Shown one piece after another: positions 6,243 through 10,721 of a stretch of DNA of 10,721 nt (position 1 is the first letter of the stretch; the number at the start of each line of letters is the position of its first letter). Below the pieces are notes generated by a model. It saw only the letters and a list, made by a program, of their open reading frames with translations. It did not search any database and was not told the DNA's origin. Position numbers and translations under genes: made by a program. Source of the DNA: Candidatus Poribacteria bacterium (GTDB lineage: Bacteria > Poribacteria > WGA-4E > GCA-2687025); contig NYZG01000060.1 of assembly GCA_002687025.1 (NCBI GenBank), positions 1-10,721 of the forward strand. Direction: 5' to 3'.

Positions 6243-7232
6243 TCACCCCGTGGCGGCAAGGCGCGCTTTCACATCACGCAGGATCGCCTGCTTCGAGCTG
6301 CCTTCACGCCGATGCCGATCCGCTAGTTCCGAGTCCACCTCCGACAACGACGCCAGCAGAAGATCCTCAGGCAGGTAACGTCCCCATGTGAACCACTCTG
6401 ACAGGTCCACCGGGCGACGCGACTCCACGGTTTCTGATGCCTCCTCGACGCGCTGCGGCGCTAGGAGGTCGGTCACCATGGGAGGTCTGCCGGGAGCGTG
6501 TCGTGCGCCTACCAATGCCTGTGACAGCACACGCTGAGAGGGTGCATAGGCGGTGGAACCAAGGCTCCACGTAAAGCCACGGCATCCACCGGATTCGTAA
6601 CCACTGCACGCCAGGAAACGCTGTTTCGTTCGCGATGCGGCGTCGGTCTTGAAGCGGATGTGAAGAGCGTGTGTCTGGCACTTGGGGCACAGGTCGCCTT
6701 CGCGAAGCTCCTCTCCCATTTCTGGAACCCGAAGTTGTCCGTCAGGACAATTCCGTTGTTCTTTCTGGAGTTGTATTGGGGGCGACGGCGACCCGCATTC
6801 CGACTGGGCCTCGTCGCCATCGAGTCGGCATTTTGCCGACTTAGCCACCGTCGAGTCGGCATTTTGCCGCCTGCCACAGGCTTCGAGGGCGTCGTAGTCG
6901 ATGCGTATCCGAACGGCGATGCGACGGTCCCTGTCCTGCTCCACGGTTCCGAAATGCAGCACGCCGGCGTCACGCAGTTCCTCGAGCGCGCGCTTCACGG
7001 TGCGTGTCGATGTCCCGGACTCGCCGGCGAGGTCCGCCTCGCAGAGCTGGACGCTGTCGGGGAACCACAGCTCGTTGGCGATGTCGAGGATCGTGTAGAA
7101 GATCACCCGGTGCGCGGGCGTCATGGCTTTCCATCTGGGATGACGCTTCCATCCCTTGCTTAGGTGGAACCAGTTCCGTCGAGGCGTGTTGTGTTGGTCG
7201 CCGATATTCGTCGCCGCAATCTGTGCCGCCAT
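6243..7232 (-). CDS. Winged-helix replication/regulatory protein with topoisomerase-type zinc finger
   Basis: This 329-residue protein is read leftward from ATG 7232, with GAGG 11 bases and AGGGA 2 bases before the start. Residues 21-110 resemble the winged-helix domain of phage and plasmid replication initiators: WFHLSKGW, a helix through HRVIFYTILDIANE, then the helix-turn-helix LAGESGTSTRTVKRALEELRD and a strand VLHFG. Residues about 118-175 form a low-complexity linker encoded partly by two palindromic DNA repeats (6820-6869). Residues 182-222 (CPKC, then C209 and C217 before GFTW) look like a topoisomerase I-type C4 zinc finger, which binds single-stranded DNA. The C-terminus (about 235-329) is charged and helical, with no known domain. 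Candidate roles are a second initiator, a helicase loader or a copy-number regulator. The family match is by pattern only. Confidence 0.75.
   Translation of the reverse strand: MAAQIAATNIGDQHNTPRRNWFHLSKGWKRHPRWKAMTPAHRVIFYTILDIANELWFPDSVQLCEADLAGESGTSTRTVKRALEELRDAGVLHFGTVEQDRDRRIAVRIRIDYDALEACGRRQNADSTVAKSAKCRLDGDEAQSECGSPSPPIQLQKEQRNCPDGQLRVPEMGEELREGDLCPKCQTHALHIRFKTDAASRTKQRFLACSGYESGGCRGFTWSLGSTAYAPSQRVLSQALVGARHAPGRPPMVTDLLAPQRVEEASETVESRRPVDLSEWFTWGRYLPEDLLLASLSEVDSELADRHRREGSSKQAILRDVKARLAATG
6820..6869. repeat. Two intragenic palindromic repeats in the winged-helix gene
   Basis: TCGAGTCGGCATTTTGCCG occurs exactly at 6820-6838 and 6851-6869, a period of 31 bases, close to three helical turns. 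Each copy contains the hairpin CGGCA-TTT-TGCCG; the first extends to 7-base arms. The two copies are read in different codon phases of the gene, giving RQNADS in one and AKCRLD in the other, so the identity is at DNA level. They may be protein-binding sites or a secondary origin element, or a recent duplication. Confidence 0.6.
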
Positions 7233-7328
7233 GGTCCCTGTTCCTCTTGGCGGCGACCCTCCCCGTGCCGTAGCATGAGGCGTTCTCTAACGGACACGCG
7301 AGCGGGTCACCGCTTGATGTTCAAGTTG

Positions 7329-7349
7329 CCCCCGTCTGCCGGACGGGGG
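7329..7349 (+). terminator. Strong GC hairpin, possible terminator or RNA leader element
   Basis: Perfect 8-base arms CCCCCGTC and GACGGGGG enclose the loop TGCCG, followed on the plus strand by the T-rich TCTCTTG. On the minus strand it would lie in the 5' leader of the winged-helix gene, about 100 bases before its start. Either a modest plus-strand terminator or a leader structure fits. Confidence 0.4.
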
Positions 7350-7387
7350 TCTCTTGTGCACGTCACGAGCGTGCGGTCGTTCCGGCT

Positions 7388-7416
7388 TGTGCAGAATCCC
7401 GACATGGCGTACTATT
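7388..7416 (+). promoter_or_regulatory. Sigma-70-like promoter
   Basis: TTGTGC (7388-7393) and TACTAT (7411-7416) are separated by exactly 17 bases. Transcription would start near 7423, pass the CCGGTA direct repeats and meet the terminator at 7496-7532. The boxes match consensus at 3 and 4 of 6 positions, so this is only moderate support. Confidence 0.35.
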
Positions 7417-7422
7417 CAGATG

Positions 7423-7532
7423 CCGGTACGCAAATCACCGGTATGCCGTGTGTGTCGCGGTCAACGACAGACACAGCTCTTAATGGTCTTCGAAGGCGTC
7501 GCCTCAATGTTCAGCTGAGGGCGACGCTTTCT
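7423..7532 (+). ncRNA. Candidate short counter-transcript of about 110 nt
   Basis: Inferred solely from the promoter-like pair at 7388-7416 and the terminator at 7496-7532, with no convincing ORF between them. If the winged-helix gene's mRNA begins upstream of 7530, this RNA would be antisense to its leader, as in plasmids controlled by counter-transcribed RNA. No minus-strand promoter could be identified to confirm that overlap. Confidence 0.22.
7496..7532 (+). terminator. Rho-independent terminator
   Basis: GCGTCGCCTCA (7496-7506) pairs with TGAGGGCGACGC (7516-7527) through 11 base pairs with one bulged G, around a 9-base loop. TTTCT follows directly. The reverse strand lacks a T-run after the stem, so it acts in the plus direction. 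The nearest plus-strand transcription source upstream is the promoter-like pair at 7388. Confidence 0.6.
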
Positions 7533-7691
7533 ACTTCAGACCGCGATTTCACCCACCATCTTGCCGTACACGCGCCCTGCGGCCAATGGGTGCCACGTCT
7601 GCCGCGCGCAAGGCAAACGCGCGCCACGCCCCGACATCCCACCTGGCGCGGTGTAATCGGGTGCCGCCGATTCCCGTATCCACTACCGATA

Positions 7692-8028
7692 CCGAAGCCG
7701 AACCGAAACCGAAACCGAAGTTTCGGAATCACACCGAAGGTTCGTCCTGTGACCGAAGCCCAGTACCTGTCTGCTACCGACGCCGCGCGTATCCTAGGCG
7801 TGTCCGACACCACGGTCCGAAACCGCATTGCCAGCGGAGCTATTAAGGCAGCGAAGCATGGTAAGGCGTGGCGGATACCTTGCGACGAAATCGAACGGCT
7901 AACCGAAGCCGAACCGAAAGCTCGGCATGATACCGAGGAACTTCGGGATGGTGGCGAAGCCGAACCGAAGATTCGGTATGGTGCCGAAGGTTTTCGGCAG
8001 GGCGCCGAAGCCGAACCGAACCCTTCGG
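7692..8028. repeat. CCGAA / TTCGG repeat array spanning the start of the 7749 gene
   Basis: The 14-mer GAAGCCGAACCGAA occurs exactly four times: 7694-7707 (before the start codon), 7905-7918, 7956-7969 and 8007-8020. The last three are 51 bases apart. CCGAA units repeat every 5-6 bases at 7692-7719. Most copies are followed by an inverted TTCGG, giving short palindromes: CCGAA-GT-TTCGG at 7715-7726, CCGAA-GA-TTCGG at 7965-7976, GCCGAA-GGTT-TTCGGC at 7983-7998, and CCGAA-CCC-TTCGG at 8016-8028. The upstream copy is in a different codon phase from the coding copies, so the sequence is kept as DNA. Operator or centromere function is inferred. Confidence 0.7.
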
Positions 8029-8366
8029 AATCACGCGCAGAAGCACTGGCCACCGAAGTCGAAGTGCTGCGGACCAAGCTCAGTGCTGCCGAACAGCACC
8101 ATGAAGCGTCGCGTCGTGAACTTCAATCCGCGAACGACCAGCTTCGCCAGGACCACGACCACACGCGGCGGCTGCTAGAAAATGCCCTTGACAGCATCGG
8201 GTCGCTCACGGAACAGATGAAGGCGCAGGCGATCATGCTTCATCGCGCGCAGGGGATGCAGGAACTGGCAGCACCGCCGGCCGAAGAACCTGCGAAGCCC
8301 GGCGTGTTGAAGCGGTGGTTCGGCCGAACCAGGCGACCCAGGCACGTTCGCATCGGGCATGCGTAG
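7749..8366 (+). CDS. Helix-turn-helix / coiled-coil protein, KfrA-like architecture
   Basis: This 205-residue protein is taken to start at GTG 7749, 8 bases after GAAGG, because the helix-turn-helix begins immediately. Residues 4-55 are an excisionase/MerR-type DNA-binding domain (YLSATDAARILGVSDTTVRNRI, then KHGKAWRIP and DEIERL). Residues 53-103 consist of three 17-residue repeats beginning EAEPK, EAEPK and EAEPN, encoded by the 51-base DNA repeats. Residues about 95-172 form a long charged coiled coil. The tail is proline-rich and then basic (KRWFGRTRRPRH). An N-terminal helix-turn-helix followed by a coiled coil is the plan of KfrA-type plasmid proteins, which bind their own promoter repeats and aid stable inheritance; homology is not shown. 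The repeats around and inside its gene are the obvious candidate targets. The longer open frame upstream to 7164 is not believed, since it crosses hairpins and a terminator. Confidence 0.75.
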   Translation: MTEAQYLSATDAARILGVSDTTVRNRIASGAIKAAKHGKAWRIPCDEIERLTEAEPKARHDTEELRDGGEAEPKIRYGAEGFRQGAEAEPNPSESRAEALATEVEVLRTKLSAAEQHHEASRRELQSANDQLRQDHDHTRRLLENALDSIGSLTEQMKAQAIMLHRAQGMQELAAPPAEEPAKPGVLKRWFGRTRRPRHVRIGHA

Positions 8367-8688
8367 CCCACACGCGGATCCGCCGGATTGGCCGCCCAGC
8401 ACGCCCGTCATGCCGTTGCTCTTGCAGTCGTTCGCCGTAACCCGTCTCCGCGCGCGAAGCGCTACCACGGGCTTCTCAGGCCGCCTTTCCCTAGGCGACT
8501 CCGCCCACCAGCACCGCCTGTCGTCCGCCACAACATCTTGGGATCTTGCCCGCGCGTGCCGCGGGAGGCAGACTTGCGCTCAATCTGCGCCGTTCGGGTG
8601 GGGTAGTTCCCAACATCTTGTGTAATGGCGCGGGTTTCAGGCGTCGAAGGTTGACATATTGAGCCTTATCGGAAGGTGGGCGAGATGT
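8367..8688. other. Intergenic region, no gene recognised
   Basis: The frames here have irregular, arginine/proline-rich translations typical of non-coding GC-rich DNA. Visible structure is CCCGCG (8549-8554) with CGCGGG (8560-8565), a weak hairpin without a T-run, and the direct repeat CAACATCTTG at 8531-8540 and 8611-8620. TTGACA at 8651-8656 has no suitable -10. The segment ACTTGCGCTC at 8572 resembles 1525-1543 at 17 of 19 positions, perhaps by chance. Confidence 0.45.
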
Positions 8689-8877
8689 TCAGTCAGGATC
8701 GAGGACCAGAGACCGGTCGAGGGACGTCCACTTATCGCAGTAGCGACACTGCACAACGCCCTCGTGTTCGTCCACACGATCGGTCTGAGCCCCAGAGGCC
8801 TGTAGCCGGTAGCCACATCCGCACTCAGGGCAACGGAAATACTGTCCATCCCAGGAGGTCAGGTCGTGCTCGTGCAT
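8689..8877 (-). CDS. Small zinc-ribbon protein
   Basis: This 62-residue minus-strand protein starts at ATG 8877. It contains two knuckles, CPEC (C16, C19) and CRYC (C44, C47), spaced as in zinc ribbons, with a polar, charged loop between them (QTDRVDEHEG). The pattern argues for a real gene despite the small size and the weak ribosome binding site. Similar small ribbons occur as accessory DNA- or RNA-binding proteins in phages and plasmids; the exact role is unknown. A nested dyad at 8953-8981 lies about 75 bases upstream of the start and may be its operator. It stands alone between two gene-poor stretches. Confidence 0.6.
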   Translation of the reverse strand: MHEHDLTSWDGQYFRCPECGCGYRLQASGAQTDRVDEHEGVVQCRYCDKWTSLDRSLVLDPD

Positions 8878-9265
8878 TAGCTGCGCTTTGGTAAGAGAGA
8901 CGGGTGCATGGGTTTAACACGCAACCACCATACTCTAGACCCTACACCATAGCCATATGTTCAGGGGTAAACCCTATATGGGGCAGCGGAAGGCGAGACT
9001 CGACGAGTGCGGCATAGTAACCGCTGCCGGAAGGCGGGCCGCCGAGGGAGCTTTCCGAGAATCGCCGTTATGTCACACGGAGTCACGGTGCATGGACGTG
9101 CGACGAAGACCGCCCCGGGCAGAGGTGCGCGCGGGGCGGGAAGTAAAATGGATATGCGTGTGGGACCACCATACCATGCTTCTCCACGCCTACGGTAATG
9201 GGGCTTGTGTCGCCGTCTGGTCCCGCGCGACAGGCCAGTCGTGGAGCGGGATTCGGCGACATAAT
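8878..9265. other. Intergenic region upstream of the insertion sequence
   Basis: No gene is supported; the plus-strand frame over 8957-9292 has non-coding composition and runs into the insertion sequence end. The left part (about 8910-8980) is AT-richer and likely contains the promoter of the zinc-ribbon gene. CCGCCCC (9110-9116) and GGGGCGG (9133-9139) form a 7-base stem with a 16-base loop and no T-run. Confidence 0.4.
8953..8981. promoter_or_regulatory. Nested dyad, operator candidate
   Basis: CCATAT (8953-8958) pairs with ATATGG (8976-8981), and inside it GGGT (8965-8968) pairs with ACCC (8971-8974) around AA. The centre contains GGTAAAC, the core of the minus-orientation iterons at 5256-5328, although here the preceding base is G rather than C. 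It lies upstream of the leftward zinc-ribbon gene. Confidence 0.35.
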
Positions 9266-10717
9266 CTGGACTTTGTCCATTGGCAGGTGTAGAACGCGAC
9301 CTCAGTGCGACGGCATTCGCACTTTGAGCAGGAAGGTCGCGTCATGGTTCGGTTCCCCACGGAGATGGCTCCCACCATCAACGCGTTCTCGTGTCTGTTC
9401 TCCCGCCGCGTGTTCCAACACGCCCAAGTGCTCCTGATGGGGACCATTCTCGCGCCAGGTCAGCGCATGGTCACCAGCGCGCTCCGGGTGTTGGGTTTGG
9501 ACCAGGAGTCGTCGTTCCAGAACTACCATCGTGTTCTGAATCGCGCCAAGTGGTCCGGTCTCGCCGCTGCGGGAATCCTGCTGCGGTTGCTGGTGTGCGC
9601 CTTCGCCCCTATGGGTCCACTGATCGTCGGCATCGACGAGACGCTCGAGCGTAGGCGTGGCAAGAGGATTACCGCCAAAGGAACCTACTACGACCCGGTG
9701 CGATCGAGTAAGGACATCATCGTCAAGTCGACCGGTCTTCGGTGGATGTCGATGATGTTGCTCGCGCCGATTCCCTGGGCGGGCTGCGTCTGGGCGCTTC
9801 CATTCCTCACCGCGTTGATGCCTTCGAAGCAGCACTGCGAAGAGAAGGGGCGTCGCTACAAGACAACCAGCCAATGGGCTCGGCAGATGATCTCCCAACT
9901 ACGCCGTTGGATGCCGCAGCGCGACATCGTCGTGGTGGCCGACGGCGCCTACTCGGTTCTCAAGCTGCTGGGACACTGTATCTCACTCCCGAAGCCGGTG
10001 ACGATGGTGACCCGTCTCCGCCTGAACGCGGCGTTGTATGATCCTCCCGCGCCGAGAAAGCCGGGACAGCTGGGAAGATACCGGCTCAAGGGAGACCGCC
10101 TGCCGACGATCCAGTCGATCATCGAGGACGAGAACACGCGCTGGACGCGTATCGTCCTGCCCAAGTGGTATAGCCACGAGCAGCGTCCGCTCGAGATCCT
10201 CTCGGCGACGGCGCTTTGGTATCACATCGGCGCCAAGCCCGTACCGATCCGCTGGGTGGTGGCGCGAGATCCGCTGGGGAAGTTCCCGACACAGGCGCTA
10301 CTGTGCACCGATCCGTCCGTAGAGCCGTCGCAGATACTCTCCTGGTTCATGCTCCGATGGCAGTTGGAGACCACGTTCCAGGAAGCGCGGACGCATCTGG
10401 GCATCGAGACGCAGCGCCAGTGGAGCGATCTGGCGATTCAGCGCGCGACGCCAGCATTGCTGGGTCTGTATTCCATCATCACGCTGATGGCGGATCGACG
10501 TGCGAAGCGCGGAGCCCTGCCCATCCGAGGCGCTGCCTGGTATGCCAAGGGGAAGGTGACGTTCTCGGACGCCATTGCGTCTGTACGCCGCTTGCTATGG
10601 GCGGTTTCCATTTACAGCATGTCCCCGGAAATCAGCGATGTGCGGAAATTGAAGAGCCAGATGGTCGATCGCCTGACCAATGCCCTCTGCTACGCTGCAT
10701 GAACGGACAAAGTCCAG
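9266..10717 (+). mobile_element. Complete IS701-like insertion sequence
   Basis: CTGGACTTTGTCC at 9266-9278 is repeated in inverted orientation at 10705-10717, enclosing one transposase gene that stops 2 bases before the right repeat. The repeats may be read as 15 bp (ATCTGGAC...) if the flanking AT is included, giving 9264-10719. Each repeat is itself a small palindrome (GGAC-TTT-GTCC). About 1.45 kb with one ORF suits the IS701 group. Flanking bases are ATAAT on the left and ATAA to the window end on the right, compatible with a 4-5 bp target duplication. Confidence 0.85.
9344..10702 (+). CDS. IS701-family DDE transposase
   Basis: This 452-residue transposase would cut and join the element's ends. 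ATG 9344 follows AGGAAGG by 7 bases; the GTG at 9305 would add 13 residues without a good ribosome binding site. The candidate catalytic triad is D98 in GIDETLERRRGKR, D200 in VVVADGAYS and E347 in TTFQEARTHLG. The conserved block LRWMSMMLLAPIPW follows the first aspartate, and VTMVTRLRLNAALYDP follows the second; both are typical of DDE_5/IS701-type enzymes. The length is normal for the family and the frame is intact with both ends present, so the copy may be active. It is unrelated in function to the replication genes and probably a passenger. Confidence 0.9.
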   Translation: MVRFPTEMAPTINAFSCLFSRRVFQHAQVLLMGTILAPGQRMVTSALRVLGLDQESSFQNYHRVLNRAKWSGLAAAGILLRLLVCAFAPMGPLIVGIDETLERRRGKRITAKGTYYDPVRSSKDIIVKSTGLRWMSMMLLAPIPWAGCVWALPFLTALMPSKQHCEEKGRRYKTTSQWARQMISQLRRWMPQRDIVVVADGAYSVLKLLGHCISLPKPVTMVTRLRLNAALYDPPAPRKPGQLGRYRLKGDRLPTIQSIIEDENTRWTRIVLPKWYSHEQRPLEILSATALWYHIGAKPVPIRWVVARDPLGKFPTQALLCTDPSVEPSQILSWFMLRWQLETTFQEARTHLGIETQRQWSDLAIQRATPALLGLYSIITLMADRRAKRGALPIRGAAWYAKGKVTFSDAIASVRRLLWAVSIYSMSPEISDVRKLKSQMVDRLTNALCYAA

Positions 10718-10721
10718 ATAA

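Larger units (their letters stand above)
7233..7748. other. Divergent intergenic region with clustered hairpins
   Basis: No convincing gene lies here, although one plus-strand frame stays open through it by chance. It separates the leftward winged-helix gene from the rightward gene at 7749. Perfect hairpins are CTTGA 7313-7317 with TCAAG 7321-7325, CCCCCGTC 7329-7336 with GACGGGGG 7342-7349, and GCACG 7358-7362 with CGTGC 7370-7374, plus the terminator at 7496. CCGGTA is repeated at 7424-7429 and 7439-7444. The right end holds the first copy of the CCGAA repeat array. Confidence 0.5.

Noticed and set aside
5953..6378. 141-residue plus-strand ORF
   Set aside because: It is arginine-rich and antisense to two minus-strand genes with better coding character.
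7164..7748. N-terminal extension of the 7749 gene to 7164 (400-residue reading)
   Set aside because: The added residues have non-coding composition, overlap the divergent gene's start, and cross a terminator and several hairpins.
7694..8028. CRISPR array for the CCGAA repeats
   Set aside because: Repeats are too short, spacers are not unique sequences of constant length, and most copies lie within a coding gene.
1525..8590. Near-repeat ACTTGCGCTC(G/A)AT(G/C)TGCGC at 1525-1543 and 8572-8590, considered as paired attachment sites
   Set aside because: Only 17 of 19 bases match with no similarity in the flanks; a match of this size is expected by chance in GC-rich DNA of this length.
8957..9292. 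111-residue plus-strand ORF running into the insertion sequence, considered as a gene disrupted by the insertion
   Set aside because: Codon use and amino-acid composition look random, there is no ribosome binding site, and the frame stops just inside the insertion sequence end.

Overview
The window looks like part of a bacterial extrachromosomal or integrating element (plasmid, phage-plasmid or similar). It has high GC, short overlapping genes, a primase-helicase replication gene beside an iteron-type repeat field, several small helix-turn-helix proteins, and an insertion sequence at the right end. I see no relaxase, ParA-type ATPase, integrase, phage structural gene or resistance gene here. 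The host cannot be named with confidence. GC content, GTG/TTG starts and the style of the IS701-like transposase would fit Chloroflexota or a similar high-GC lineage, but this is only an impression.

Layout. 1-475: little certain coding, one possible 42-residue minus-strand ORF, and a palindromic operator-like site. 476-1420: one plus-strand reading frame ending in a helix-turn-helix domain, broken by an in-frame TAA at 767-769. 1659-5075: a tightly overlapping plus-strand operon of a 60-residue helix-turn-helix protein, an unrecognised protein with an acidic tail, and an 892-residue prim-pol/D5-type helicase. 5076-5460: a probable replication origin, with six TTACCG units facing three inverted units around a 62-bp dyad. 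5461-5850: an HNH-like zinc protein that seems to lack its first catalytic histidine. 7232-5917, minus strand: a winged-helix protein with a topoisomerase-type zinc finger, then a small unknown protein. 7233-7748: a structured intergenic region with hairpins, a promoter-like pair and a good terminator. 7749-8366: a helix-turn-helix plus coiled-coil protein whose DNA carries a CCGAA/TTCGG repeat array that begins upstream of its start codon. 8689-8877, minus strand: a small two-CxxC zinc ribbon. 9266-10717: a complete IS701-like insertion sequence.

Working model (inference). The primase-helicase, and possibly the winged-helix protein, replicate the element from the iteron field at 5081-5328. 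The helix-turn-helix/coiled-coil protein at 7749 resembles KfrA-like plasmid proteins in architecture and may bind the CCGAA array as operator or centromere. The hairpin-rich leader opposite it may control the minus-strand winged-helix gene. The strongest novelty candidates are the dyad-symmetric iteron origin and the phase-shifted repeat array across the 7749 start codon.
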